Assembly: GCF_963668215.1 (NCBI RefSeq)
Contig: NZ_OY764190.1
Coordinates: 4,464,001 to 4,528,000 of the forward strand
Direction of reading: 5' to 3'
Origin: an uncultured Desulfosarcina sp.
Lineage (GTDB): Bacteria > Desulfobacterota > Desulfobacteria > Desulfobacterales > Desulfosarcinaceae
Length of the DNA: 64,000 nt
The notes beneath the pieces are model-generated. The model saw nothing but the letters and a program-made list of their open reading frames with translations. It made no database searches and had not been told where the DNA came from. Shown here piece after piece: positions 1-8,824 of the stretch. The stretch's first letter is position 1. Every line of letters starts with the position of its first letter. A program made the position numbers and the translations under genes.

Positions 1-82
1 GGGTAACCGGATCGTGCTCTAAAAGATTCCCATGCCGGAAGACACCGCCAGGCAACCGGCAACCTCACCTTAAGGAGGCGCT

Positions 83-364
83 ATGGCATTGACCAAGAAC
101 GATATCGTCGCGAAGGTGAACGACCTGGGGTTTACCAAGAAGAAATCCATCGAAACGGTCGAATCCCTGCTCGAAATCATCAAAGGAACGCTGGAAAACG
201 GGGACGACGTTCTCGTTTCCGGGTTCGGAAAATTTTGCGTGAAGGACAAAAAGAAGCGGCGGGGCAGGAACCCGGCCACCGGTTCCGATCTGATCCTGCG
301 CGAACGCAAAGTGGTCACGTTCAAATGCTCGGGCAAGCTGCGCAATAAAATCAACGGCGGGTAA
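83..364 (+). CDS. ihfA: Integration host factor alpha-type (HU/IHF) DNA-binding protein
   Basis: A 93-residue protein of the HU/IHF family, which bends DNA and assists replication, recombination and sigma-54 transcription. The start MALTKNDIVAKV, the beta-arm segment GRNPATG around residues 61-67 and the total length are typical of the family. IHF-alpha is the best guess over HU because of the extended N-terminal helix and the basic KDKKKRRGRNP arm. An AAGGAGG ribosome site lies 7 bases before the ATG. It appears to be a single-gene unit; the next gene downstream is on the opposite strand. Alpha versus beta or HU assignment is uncertain, so the symbol is tentative. Confidence 0.85.
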   Translation: MALTKNDIVAKVNDLGFTKKKSIETVESLLEIIKGTLENGDDVLVSGFGKFCVKDKKKRRGRNPATGSDLILRERKVVTFKCSGKLRNKINGG

Positions 365-517
365 AACCGCCGCCGACATCGATCCGCCGGCGAATATAGG
401 GGGCCCATCCATCCTGATGGCTCCCCTAAGCTATTTTCGGCCAAAGGGCCCCGCGACAACCATTCCCGGCCCGGGCCCCCGGCGAATCGTCCTTTTTGCC
501 CGCAACGGGTGCGGCGC

Positions 518-790
518 TTATTCCCCGCCTTGGCCCAGTTTGTCGAGAAAGGTTTTTCTTTTCATTCTCATCAGGGCCGCATCCTCTTCCACCAGGTAGT
601 AAACCGGCTGATTGTTTTCGTCATAGCAGGCATATACGGCGGTGTAAGGCTCCCGGTCGCCGATGTCCGAAATGCGATGGACATCGTTGTCGTAGCGCTC
701 GCAGACGGCATCCCATGGCTCCGGCGAGGCTTTCTCAACGGTTTCGATGGTTCGATTGGATTCGTCGTAGTCGATGCGCAAGGATTTCAT
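518..790 (-). CDS. Small acidic protein of unknown function
   Basis: A 90-residue acidic protein beginning MKSLRIDYDESNRTIE. It has no signal peptide or membrane segment and I do not recognise its family. The ATG at 790 overlaps the TGA of the upstream gene by four bases (ATGA), indicating translational coupling, which is why this start is preferred over a GTG at 871. A charged C-terminal helix (residues about 70-90, MRMKRKTFLDKLGQGGE) follows a compact middle with several aromatic residues. It is the last gene of the potassium-transport operon on this strand. Confidence 0.6.
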   Translation of the reverse strand: MKSLRIDYDESNRTIETVEKASPEPWDAVCERYDNDVHRISDIGDREPYTAVYACYDENNQPVYYLVEEDAALMRMKRKTFLDKLGQGGE

Positions 791-1773
791 TTTGAACCTC
801 CGTTTCCACCGTCGGGGGGCGAATGGGCGGGAAACCCGGACCGACCGACGTTGACCCAGGTGGCCACCCACTTATTGCCGCCGCTCGATTCGAATTCCGC
901 CAGCGAGAACGCGTCGATTCTTTCCGCGGAAGCATCGTCCGCCATGATCCCCATTCGATCCAGTTTGAGAAAAACGGTTTTGGCCGAGATATGACGCTCC
1001 GGTTCGCGAAGCAATTCCAGCAGATGTACAACGTAATCTCCCGGAGAACTCAGGGACTTCTTGACGGCTTTGAGCTTTGCTTCGACGCTGTCATGGACGG
1101 CGCCGATCTCTTTTTTCTGATCGCTTCCTTCCGGGTAGAAGGCCATTTTTGCCGCCAGTTCGTCGTGCTGGGCCTCCAACCGTTCCTTCAACTCGTTGGT
1201 TTCGGCTATTTTTTCGGCTGCCATGGAGAACAGGTCGGCATACAATTGATAGCGAACCGCAACGCGCGCCCTGGCCAACGTCTCATTGGGCGCGGTAATC
1301 CGATGCTCTTCAAAAAAGACGGCCTTTTTCCACACGTCCCTACGGAATATCTCTCCGCTTTGTTCCGTAACGGAAATGCGTTTCTCTTTTTTTTGTGCGG
1401 TGAGCAGCGCGCAGGCGACATTGGCCGTCGAATCCCGATCAAATTGCTGCAACAATTTGCTGGCGGCGATCAATCCACCGACCTCTTTCCCGGAGACGAA
1501 CATGGCATGGACGACCGGATCACGGTCCCACCGATCCGGGTCCAGGGTTACCGGGCCGGGAATCAGATTGATCAGCTTGTCGAAATAACGCCCCGCAGCC
1601 TGGACCGGCGGGGCCAATTTGTCGCGATGGCTTGTCAGGTAGGGAATTTTTTCTCCGAACGCCTCGATCAGACGATCGATCAAGGCCAGATTCTCGTCTT
1701 TGATCCGATCCCGGCGCTTTTTCAGCGCGCTTTTATACAGCCGGTGCTGACGTATCTGACGGAGGAAATTCAT
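787..1773 (-). CDS. Conserved-looking cytoplasmic protein of unknown function, downstream of ktrA
   Basis: A 328-residue soluble protein, start MNFLRQIRQHRL at 1773. It is rich in charged helices, with a likely coiled coil around residues 175-235 (ETNELKERLEAQHDEL). No signal peptide or membrane segment is visible and I cannot place it in a family. The start is chosen because the codon phase of the upstream sequence is a shadow of ktrA and a GAGG lies shortly before the region. It lies 56 bases after ktrA and overlaps the next gene by four bases, so it is probably co-transcribed with the potassium system. Any role in K+ transport or osmotic response is only inferred from position. Confidence 0.6.
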   Translation of the reverse strand: MNFLRQIRQHRLYKSALKKRRDRIKDENLALIDRLIEAFGEKIPYLTSHRDKLAPPVQAAGRYFDKLINLIPGPVTLDPDRWDRDPVVHAMFVSGKEVGGLIAASKLLQQFDRDSTANVACALLTAQKKEKRISVTEQSGEIFRRDVWKKAVFFEEHRITAPNETLARARVAVRYQLYADLFSMAAEKIAETNELKERLEAQHDELAAKMAFYPEGSDQKKEIGAVHDSVEAKLKAVKKSLSSPGDYVVHLLELLREPERHISAKTVFLKLDRMGIMADDASAERIDAFSLAEFESSGGNKWVATWVNVGRSGFPAHSPPDGGNGGSK

Positions 1774-1829
1774 GGGCTCATCCGATTTTCCAATTCGTAT
1801 CCAAAAAATAGCGGCTCTGCCCCATGGTT

Positions 1830-2486
1830 TCAGGTCTCCTGCAATCCGACCAGCGCGTCGTCGGGACCGAGAAGAATCAGGATATCGCTTTCCTTGACGA
1901 CGAAATGGCCGGTCGGGATCAAAACCACATTTTCGGGGACCAGTTCCTTGATGGCAATGACCTGTATGCCCAGACGGTTGATCAGATCCAGTTGGATGAG
2001 ACTCTTGCCGACAAAGGAGGGCGGCGGCGCCAGCTGGACGATGCTGTATCCTTCCATGAAGGGCAAATAGTCGAGCACATTGGGGTTGTCCATGCGTTGG
2101 GCCGCGGTCAGGGCCAGATCCTTTTCCGGGAAATAAATTTCGTCGGCCCCGATCTTGCGCAGGATGCGGCCGTGGGCCTCGCTGACGGCCTTGGCCACCA
2201 CCCGTTTGACGCCCAGATCTTTGACGTTGAGGGTGGCCAGGATGGAGTTGTTGAGGATCGATCCGATACAAATCACCACGGCATCCATTTTTTTCAGTTC
2301 CAGCTCCTTGAGAGCCTGGGGGTCGGTGGCGTCGGCGATGACGGCCCGGCTGACCCAATCGCGGATCTCCTGGACCATCTTGGGGTTGATGTCGATGCCC
2401 AGTACCTCATGCCCCTTTTTAAACAGTTCGGTGGCGAGATAAAAACCGAAATTTCCAAGTCCGATAACGGCAAACTGTTTTTTCAT
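1830..2486 (-). CDS. ktrA: KtrA/TrkA-type K+ channel regulatory subunit (RCK domains)
   Basis: A 218-residue cytoplasmic regulator that binds NAD(H) or ATP and gates a KtrB-type potassium transporter. The N-terminal Rossmann motif GLGNFG (about residues 9-14) and an acidic residue after strand 2 (GIDINP) are the RCK_N nucleotide site. Residues about 140-218 (APPPSFVGKSLIQLDL to ILILLGPDDAL) form the RCK_C/TrkA_C domain. The length matches single-RCK KtrA rather than double-RCK TrkA. The start at 2486 lies 4 bases after the ktrB stop, and the GGATAA of the ktrB end doubles as its ribosome site, so the two are tightly coupled. Confidence 0.92.
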   Translation of the reverse strand: MKKQFAVIGLGNFGFYLATELFKKGHEVLGIDINPKMVQEIRDWVSRAVIADATDPQALKELELKKMDAVVICIGSILNNSILATLNVKDLGVKRVVAKAVSEAHGRILRKIGADEIYFPEKDLALTAAQRMDNPNVLDYLPFMEGYSIVQLAPPPSFVGKSLIQLDLINRLGIQVIAIKELVPENVVLIPTGHFVVKESDILILLGPDDALVGLQET

Positions 2487-2490
2487 TGGA

Positions 2491-3885
2491 TTATCCGATC
2501 ATGATGTTTTCTTCTGCATAGTGGACCCTGCTGATCCTTTCGCGGCTGACGGCCAGGGCGATGACCATGGGGCCCAACCGGCCGATAAACATGAGGGCGA
2601 CGATGGTGATGCGACCCATGTCAGAGAGCGTTTCCGTTACGCCGGTGGAAAGCCCGACAGTGCCGAAGGCGCTTAGGGCTTCGAAAAAAAGTTCCAGAAA
2701 CCGGCCGCGGGTCTGGGTGTGGGAGAAGCCGCCCAACTCGCTCATCATCAGCACCATGATCGCCAGGGTGATCACCGCCATGCTGACCATGACCACGCTG
2801 GTGGCTTTGGAGATGCTGGCCTCGGTCAGGGTCCGACGGAACACCTGGGGGTGGGTGTATCCCCTCAAACGAGAGATGCCCAGCACCCAGAGCCCGAAAA
2901 CGGTGGTGGTCTTGACGCCGCCGCCGCAGGAGCCGGGGCAGGCGCCGATGAACATGAGGATGCAGAGAAAAAACAGCGTTTCGTTGGCCATGATGCCGAT
3001 GTCCAGTGTGTTGAATCCGGCTGTTCGGGCGGTGATGGATTGGAACAGGGCGGCCATGATTCGTCCGGGCACGCTTAAGGGGGCCAGGGTGTTGTTCCAT
3101 TCCATGACCAATATGGCCGCCGCCCCGACAAGGATCAGGATGGCGCTGGCCGTCAAGGCTACCCGGCTGTGCAGGCTCAGGCGTCGGACAAGAGTTTTTC
3201 GTTCCATGAAGCGCTTTTTGACATCGGCGATGACAATGAAACCGATGCCGCCGACGATGATCAGGACGCTCAGGATGGCATTGACGGCCCAATCTTCCCG
3301 ATACCCGACGAAGCTGTCCGAGTAAAGGGAAAAACCGGCATTGCAGAAGGCGCTGACCGCATGGAACACGGCCGGATAGGCGGCGCGCCCCCAACCCGTT
3401 TCTGGAGCCATGCGCAAGTAGAGACCCAATGCCCCGGCCGCCTCGATGCAAAAGGCGGTCACGAAGATCGCTTTGAGGACGGCAGTTGCGGTCTGCTTGC
3501 CCTCGCCGTAGGTGAACGTGTCTTTGATCAGGGCCTGGCCGGACAGGGTCGGGCGTTTTCTCACCATCATGAGCACCAGGGTGGAAATCGTCAGAATACC
3601 CAGCCCGCCGAACTGGATCAGGACCAGGATCACGAGCTGGCCGTAGCGGGTCAGCCCATGGGAAATATCCAGGACCGACAGGCCGGTGACGCAGCTGGCC
3701 GACGTGGACATGAACAGGGCGTCGATGACCCCCAAGGACGTTCCCGTGGATGCGGCCGGCACCATCAGCAGCAGCGTGCCGATGGCGATCAATACAGCGA
3801 ACCCCAGAATCGACACCCGTGCCGGCGAGCGAAAGAATCGAGAAGACAGGCGGGCGATCAGGCCATTGGTATCCGTTGCCATCAT
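2491..3885 (-). CDS. ktrB: KtrB/TrkH-type potassium transporter membrane subunit
   Basis: A 464-residue polytopic membrane protein, the ion-conducting subunit partnering KtrA. Four pore-loop motifs are visible, each with the selectivity glycine: SASCVTGLS, VSAFCNAGF, ITARTAGFN and LSAFGTVGLS. This is the fourfold M1-P-M2 arrangement of the Trk/Ktr/HKT superfamily. The length fits KtrB, which in many bacteria moves K+ with Na+. The start follows a tandem ATGATG; no strong ribosome site is seen. It heads an operon ktrB-ktrA-two unknown genes, and a regulator with an NtrC-like architecture is immediately upstream on the same strand (gap 60 bases). Confidence 0.92.
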   Translation of the reverse strand: MMATDTNGLIARLSSRFFRSPARVSILGFAVLIAIGTLLLMVPAASTGTSLGVIDALFMSTSASCVTGLSVLDISHGLTRYGQLVILVLIQFGGLGILTISTLVLMMVRKRPTLSGQALIKDTFTYGEGKQTATAVLKAIFVTAFCIEAAGALGLYLRMAPETGWGRAAYPAVFHAVSAFCNAGFSLYSDSFVGYREDWAVNAILSVLIIVGGIGFIVIADVKKRFMERKTLVRRLSLHSRVALTASAILILVGAAAILVMEWNNTLAPLSVPGRIMAALFQSITARTAGFNTLDIGIMANETLFFLCILMFIGACPGSCGGGVKTTTVFGLWVLGISRLRGYTHPQVFRRTLTEASISKATSVVMVSMAVITLAIMVLMMSELGGFSHTQTRGRFLELFFEALSAFGTVGLSTGVTETLSDMGRITIVALMFIGRLGPMVIALAVSRERISRVHYAEENIMIG

Positions 3886-3945
3886 GAACCAATGGTATGA
3901 ATTTTCATCGGATTTAGCAATAACGGATGTGCGTCCGGAACCGGA

Positions 3946-5421
3946 TCATTGCCCGGTTTGCTCGTCCTTGAGCTGCTTGAGTTTGCGCCACAGGGCTGCC
4001 CGGCTGATCCCCAATATCTCTGCGGTCTTGGATTTGTTGCCGCCGCAGGCTTTGAGAACATCGACGATGTAGCGCTTTTCCAGCTGGGCCAGGGTGACGA
4101 AGTCCTCGTTCGAAGGCGGATCGGCCTCGGCGGTTGTTTCGAGAAACCTTGCCGGCAAATGTTCCCGCTCGATCGTCTTGCCGCCGGCCATGATGACGGC
4201 CCGTTCGATAATGTGGGCCAACTCGCGGACATTGCCCGGAAAGTCGTAATCCGACAGGATATCCATGACTTCAGGGGCGATCTGGTCGATCGGTTTGTTC
4301 AGATCCTCGCTGTATTTCTTCAGAAGGTAGCTGCACAGGGGTGGGATGTCGTCCTTTCGTGCCTGCAACGGAGGGATGGCCAGGTTGAAGAAGATCAGCC
4401 GGTCATACAGATCGGCATCGAAGCGGCCGCTTTCGACCAACCGGGCCAGTTTGGACTCCGTTGCGACCAGGATGCGTACGTCCAGGGCTCCGGTCTGGCC
4501 CGCGGCGGCCCTGGCCCGTTCGATGGTGTCGATGGCCTTGAGCAGCTGCGTCTGCATGGGACGGGGCAGGGCTTCGACGCGATCGAAAAAGAGGCTGCCT
4601 ACCGGGTCGCCGCCGAAGATGCCGCGCCGGGACAAAAGTGCATCGCACAGATCGCCGTTTTCGTTGCCGAGCAGCTGGCGCACGAATTGTGCGTTGCCCA
4701 GGTCGCCGCAGTCGATGGCCAGGAAACGCTGCCGCTGGCGCCCGCTTCGGGCGTGAATGACCCGGGCGGCCAGTTCCTTGCCCGTGCCGTCTTCCCCCGA
4801 CAGCATGATGGTGCAGTCCAGCGGTGCGAGCCGGTCGATGGTTTTCCTTAAATCCTGCATGGCCGCCGTTTCGCCGACAATCCTCAGCCGTGCGAAATCA
4901 CCGGAAGGCATCATCTTTCCAACCTCCGACGAAGGATCGTGCCCGCCGGCGGGGTAGCGGCCGGGAGCATGAATCTCGATGGTGTTCGGCACCGGACCAC
5001 CCGAAGCATTTTCCGCGCCGCCCGCCGATCCCGACGGACGGATGACCACGACGTTGCCGTCGGTGTTCAGTTTTTTGATGAAACTCCAGAAATCCCCCAT
5101 CTCGTCTTTTTCGAAATAGATGGTGTTGAGCGATTCGGTGGCCTGCCGGACCTTTTCGTTGCCGTGCCCGGTGAGCAGGACGGTTTTTAAGCTGGGGTGG
5201 ATTTCCTTGAGTTTGGTAATCGTTACCAGGCCGTCCATGTCGGGCATCTGAAGATCGACAATGGCCAGGTCGACGGGCTGCTGCATGACGAGGTTGATGG
5301 CCGCCATGCCGCTGGTCGCCGTGTAGGGTTCGAATCCCAGGACGGTGAGGCGCCTGGCGATGGACTGGATCAACTTTTCTTCATCGTCGACCAGCAGGAT
5401 CCGTTTTTTTCGTGGAGTCAT
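3946..5421 (-). CDS. NtrC-family response regulator with degenerate AAA+ domain (no GAFTGA)
   Basis: A 491-residue protein: receiver (residues about 7-120, RILLVDDEEK, phospho-acceptor in IVDLQMPDMDG, LLTGHG), AAA+ region (about 180-400) and a C-terminal Fis-type helix-turn-helix (NKSKTAEILGISRAALWRKL). Walker A is recognisable as SGEDGTGKE. The place of the GAFTGA loop holds an unrelated stretch (LCDALLSRRGIFGGD), and the Walker B end reads VGSLFFDRV instead of the usual GGTLFLDEI, so the catalytic glutamate is lost. It therefore probably binds DNA and a phosphoryl signal but cannot remodel sigma-54 polymerase. The start at 5421 is preferred because GGGAGGG lies 8 bases upstream; an ATG at 5460 has no ribosome site. 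It reads divergently from the receiver/kinase operon and towards ktrBA. Confidence 0.85.
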   Translation of the reverse strand: MTPRKKRILLVDDEEKLIQSIARRLTVLGFEPYTATSGMAAINLVMQQPVDLAIVDLQMPDMDGLVTITKLKEIHPSLKTVLLTGHGNEKVRQATESLNTIYFEKDEMGDFWSFIKKLNTDGNVVVIRPSGSAGGAENASGGPVPNTIEIHAPGRYPAGGHDPSSEVGKMMPSGDFARLRIVGETAAMQDLRKTIDRLAPLDCTIMLSGEDGTGKELAARVIHARSGRQRQRFLAIDCGDLGNAQFVRQLLGNENGDLCDALLSRRGIFGGDPVGSLFFDRVEALPRPMQTQLLKAIDTIERARAAAGQTGALDVRILVATESKLARLVESGRFDADLYDRLIFFNLAIPPLQARKDDIPPLCSYLLKKYSEDLNKPIDQIAPEVMDILSDYDFPGNVRELAHIIERAVIMAGGKTIEREHLPARFLETTAEADPPSNEDFVTLAQLEKRYIVDVLKACGGNKSKTAEILGISRAALWRKLKQLKDEQTGQ

Positions 5422-5565
5422 TTCCGAATCCCTCCCATGGGGGGTAAAAAACTGTTGCATATTTTTAAAAATGAATTATCAAAGTGTTTACAAACTAAAC
5501 TTGATCGTATATGTGTTTCATATAAAGTATGTTTAGCGGACAGTCAACCAAAATAAGGTTGCATA
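5422..5565. promoter_or_regulatory. AT-rich divergent intergenic region
   Basis: A 144-base AT-rich gap between the minus-strand NtrC-like regulator and the plus-strand receiver/kinase operon. It should hold both promoters. A TTGATC and a TATAAA occur near 5500-5526, but the spacing between them is too short for a confident sigma-70 call, so no specific promoter is claimed. Confidence 0.4.
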
Positions 5566-5937
5566 ATGAAACAATTTGATATATTGATTGTCGACGATGA
5601 GCGCCGTTATGCGGACATGCTGGCCAGAAGGCTTAAATTGCGCGGAATGGTATGCAAGGTCTGTTACGACGGCCGGACGGCCATCGATTGCATCAAACAG
5701 GATTTTTACCCGATGGTCATTTTGGATCTCCGCCTTCCCGATTTGTACGGAACTGAGGTGCTGAAACGCATGAAAACATGCCGCCCGGAGATCGAAGTCA
5801 TCATTTTGACCGGCCACGGCACCGAAATGGACCGGGAACAGTGCATGGCGGTGGGCGCCCATGCATTCATGAACAAACCGCTGGACATCGACCGGCTGTT
5901 GGCCATCATGGACCGGCTTGAGGAGCAAGCGCCATGA
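5566..5937 (+). CDS. Receiver-only response regulator
   Basis: A 123-residue CheY-like receiver with no output domain. The acidic pocket D10-D11, the phospho-acceptor D54 (VILDLRLPD), T/S switch in LTGHG and the conserved lysine in NKPLD are all present. Its last four bases overlap the start of the downstream histidine kinase (ATGA), so the pair is translationally coupled. It probably shuttles phosphoryl groups inside the phosphorelay built by this operon, or acts on a protein target. First gene of the 5.5-12.8 kb plus-strand cluster. Confidence 0.88.
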   Translation: MKQFDILIVDDERRYADMLARRLKLRGMVCKVCYDGRTAIDCIKQDFYPMVILDLRLPDLYGTEVLKRMKTCRPEIEVIILTGHGTEMDREQCMAVGAHAFMNKPLDIDRLLAIMDRLEEQAP

Positions 5938-7694
5938 CGGGGGGAGAAAACAGCTTTCTGAACGCCGTTTGGCCCCGTTTTCAGCAGAACGGTGACGACC
6001 ACCTCAGCCTTTACCGCACGTTTCAGGATTACCGACAGATCTGGGGCATGGGGATTTTTATCCTGATTTCCACGGCCCTGGTTCCGCTGGTTGTCATTAC
6101 GCTGATCTACTATCAGCTGATCCAGCGTTCCATCGATACCGAATCGCTGCTGCGCACCGAGCGGGTGGCCTCCAACGCCCGCCGGGCCGTGACCTTCTTT
6201 CTGGAGGAACGCCTGGCAGCCCTGACGTTCACGGTCAACGAAATGGGCTACGACCGGCTGACCGATCCCGGGCGCTTGCAGGATGTGCTGCAGAATCTGA
6301 AGTTGGGCTTCGGCGGGCTGACCGACCTGAGCGTGATCGCCGATAACGGCACCCAGGTCGCCTACGCCGGCCCCTTCAACCTGGAGGGCAAGGATTACAG
6401 CGATCAGCCCTGGTTCAAGGACTGCCTCAAAAACGATGCCTGTGTCAGTGAAATTTTTTCCGGGTATCGCGATGTTCCCCATATCGTCGTGGCGGTAAAA
6501 TCCACCCGGTCCGATGGCCGCGTTTTCGTCGTGCGGGCGACGCTGGAAACCGAAAGGCTCATCCAGACGCTTTCATCCTACAAAACCGGGGAACATGCGG
6601 ATATCTTTCTCGTCAACCGCCAGGGCTTGTTGCAGACGCCCTCCACCTTCTTCAAAGACGACTCGAACCGCATGACCATCGCCGTGCCGCCATTCGCCGA
6701 GCGAACCCGTGCGATGATGAAAACCGATTCCAGCGGCCAGCAGATCGTGGTCGGCTACGCCTACATTGCTACCAAGATCGTGCCGACCTCCTTCATCCTC
6801 ATGGTGGTCAAGCAAAAGGCCGGCATGATGAAGGTCTGGCTGGATCTGCGCCGCCAGATCAACTGGTTTTTGTTTCTCAGTGCGCTGGTCCTCGTCGTTG
6901 TGATCACGCTGACTTCTTCGTTCATGGTCAACAAGATTTTTCAGGCCGACAGCGAAAAGGCCAAAACCATGGCCATGGCCGAGCAGAACTGCCAACTGGC
7001 GTCTATCGGGCAACTGGCTGCCGGTGTGGCCCATGAAATCAACAATCCTTTGGCTTTGATCAACGAAACCGCCGGCTATGTGAAGGACCTGTTCACCCTG
7101 AAAAAAGAGTACAAGGATGATCCCGAACTGCTGGAAAATATCGATTCCATCATCGAGGCCGTGGAACGCTGCGGAACCATCACGCGCCAGCTGTTGGGAT
7201 TTGCCCGGCGTTTCGATGTCCAGAACCAGACCATCAATTTGAAGGACATGGTTTCCGATGTGATCAATTTCCATAAAAAGGAGGCCGAGTACCGCAATAT
7301 TGCCATCCATGTCGATATCCCGGATACCCTGCCGCTGATCGAAACCGATCGCGGCAAGCTGCAGCAGATCATTCTCAACCTGGTCAACAACGCCTTTCAG
7401 GCCATCGACAACGGCTGCTTCCTGGATATCCAGGCCCGGTCGGATGGCGACGACCGCGTCCAGCTGTCCATCCGGGACAACGGCTGCGGCATTTCCGAAG
7501 CGAATCTGAAGAAGATCTTCGAACCGTTTTTTACCACCAAAAAGGAAGGGCAGGGCACCGGGTTGGGCCTTTCCATCACGTATGGCCTGGTCCAGAAGCT
7601 TCACGGCAATATCACGGTCGAGAGCCATACCGGTCAAGGCACGACTTTCGTGGTCACCTTGCCCATCAATGCCAAAAAGGAAACCCACGCATGA
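5934..7694 (+). CDS. Membrane histidine kinase with extracytoplasmic Cache sensor
   Basis: A 586-residue sensor kinase. Transmembrane segments at about 40-62 and 318-340 flank an extracytoplasmic Cache-type sensor, with the signature AYAGPFNLEGKDYSDQPWF around residues 142-160 and RATLE near 202. The HisKA H-box VAHEINNPLAL carries the phospho-accepting His at about 367, followed by HATPase motifs (NLVNNAFQAI, DNGCGI, GQGTGLGLS). It belongs to the same subgroup as the kinases at 32276 and 40601: all three share the AYxGP...GxxY...WF sensor motif and RAT[IL][DE]. It is coupled by four-base overlaps to receivers on both sides, which are its likely partners. The ligand is unknown; the SulP transporter downstream makes an anion plausible. 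Confidence 0.9.
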   Translation: MTGGENSFLNAVWPRFQQNGDDHLSLYRTFQDYRQIWGMGIFILISTALVPLVVITLIYYQLIQRSIDTESLLRTERVASNARRAVTFFLEERLAALTFTVNEMGYDRLTDPGRLQDVLQNLKLGFGGLTDLSVIADNGTQVAYAGPFNLEGKDYSDQPWFKDCLKNDACVSEIFSGYRDVPHIVVAVKSTRSDGRVFVVRATLETERLIQTLSSYKTGEHADIFLVNRQGLLQTPSTFFKDDSNRMTIAVPPFAERTRAMMKTDSSGQQIVVGYAYIATKIVPTSFILMVVKQKAGMMKVWLDLRRQINWFLFLSALVLVVVITLTSSFMVNKIFQADSEKAKTMAMAEQNCQLASIGQLAAGVAHEINNPLALINETAGYVKDLFTLKKEYKDDPELLENIDSIIEAVERCGTITRQLLGFARRFDVQNQTINLKDMVSDVINFHKKEAEYRNIAIHVDIPDTLPLIETDRGKLQQIILNLVNNAFQAIDNGCFLDIQARSDGDDRVQLSIRDNGCGISEANLKKIFEPFFTTKKEGQGTGLGLSITYGLVQKLHGNITVESHTGQGTTFVVTLPINAKKETHA

Positions 7695-8050
7695 AGGTCT
7701 TATTGGTCGATGATGAACAAAAGTTTGCCCTGATGCTGTCCAAACGTCTTGAACTTCGGGGCATTCCTTCGCAGGTCTTTTTCTCCGGCGAAAAGGCCCT
7801 GGCCGAGGTCGAGGCGGGCAGCCGCTTCGATGTGGCGGTGTTGGATGTGAAAATGCCCGGAATCGGCGGGGTTGAACTGAAACGCAGATTGAGCACCGTA
7901 GATCCGCAAATGAAGTTCGTCTTTCTGACCGGCCATGGTTCCGGTACGGATTATGAGACCGGGGGGATCGAGGCCGGGGACTGTCTGCCCAAACCGCTCA
8001 AAATCGAACAGCTGATCGAAGCCCTGAACCGGTTGGTTCCCGATGCCTGA
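7691..8050 (+). CDS. Receiver-only response regulator
   Basis: A 119-residue CheY-like receiver with pocket D7-D8, phospho-acceptor D52 (VLDVKMPG), LTGHG and the lysine in PKPLK. There is no output domain. The ATG overlaps the stop of the Cache kinase by four bases. The helix-4 region is glycine-rich and slightly short (TDYETGGIEAGD) compared with its relatives here, which may alter partner choice. Likely receives phosphoryl groups from the kinase directly upstream. Confidence 0.86.
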   Translation: MKVLLVDDEQKFALMLSKRLELRGIPSQVFFSGEKALAEVEAGSRFDVAVLDVKMPGIGGVELKRRLSTVDPQMKFVFLTGHGSGTDYETGGIEAGDCLPKPLKIEQLIEALNRLVPDA

Positions 8051-8124
8051 GACAACGCCGCCCGAATGTCCGAACCGGACCGGCTGGCGTGGTTAAATAA
8101 CCCTTGCATGCTTAAGGAAAACAG

Positions 8125-8802
8125 ATGAACGACACCAAAGAAAGGTTTGGATATGAAAGCCTGGCATTTTTCGGCAGGGTCAACGCCTCCATCTCCCATG
8201 AGCTGAAAAACGTGATGGCCATTATTTCCGAGACCGCCGGGCTGCTTAGCGATCTCTCCGACATGGCATCGTCGGGGAAACCGTTGGCGCCGGACATGCT
8301 CCAAGAATGCACGGTAAGCATCGTGGAGGAAATCCAACGCGGATATGCCGTCATTCGCCAGATGAACCGCTTTTCCCATAGCATCGACAAGCCGGTCGAG
8401 TCCGTCAATCTCATGGATATCCTGGATCTGGCGGTCAACCTTTCCACCTATCTGAGATTTGCGGGAAGGGTCGACGTTCAGCCATTCGATGGACCGGCGC
8501 CCATGGTGGACACCTGTCCGTTTCTGCTCCAGGCCGTTGTTTATCAGACCCTGGCCGATGCCTTCAAAAAAGAGGGAACCGGCAGCCGGGTGACGATTTC
8601 CGTCGATGGGAGCGGGGGCGAAAAGGGATGGCAAATCGTCTTTTCGGGCTTCGGCCCCGCCGGAATCCAGGGCTTTTTCGATGACGGGCTCAAGACCATG
8701 GCGGCGTCGATCGGTGTTGCGATCGACGGTGACGGCAGCGATGACCGGCTGGTGCTGCTCGTGCCATCGACAATCAGTGAAGGATCCCTGTTAACAGGTT
8801 AA
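8125..8802 (+). CDS. Degenerate histidine-kinase-like protein (HisKA present, ATP site eroded)
   Basis: A 225-residue soluble protein. An H-box-like ISHELKNVM carries His25 and is followed by a second dimerisation helix, as in HisKA domains. The C-terminal half has the length of an HATPase domain, but the N-box asparagine is absent (LLQAVVYQTLADAF) and no DxGxG or GxGLG boxes are seen. It may act as a phosphotransfer or scaffold protein rather than an active kinase. An AAGGAAAAC sequence lies 6 bases before the ATG. It lies between a receiver and the SulP gene in one operon, so it may relay between the receivers or to the transporter. Function is inference. Confidence 0.65.
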   Translation: MNDTKERFGYESLAFFGRVNASISHELKNVMAIISETAGLLSDLSDMASSGKPLAPDMLQECTVSIVEEIQRGYAVIRQMNRFSHSIDKPVESVNLMDILDLAVNLSTYLRFAGRVDVQPFDGPAPMVDTCPFLLQAVVYQTLADAFKKEGTGSRVTISVDGSGGEKGWQIVFSGFGPAGIQGFFDDGLKTMAASIGVAIDGDGSDDRLVLLVPSTISEGSLLTG

Positions 8803-8824
8803 CATTTTTCAATAGGAGTCGCAC

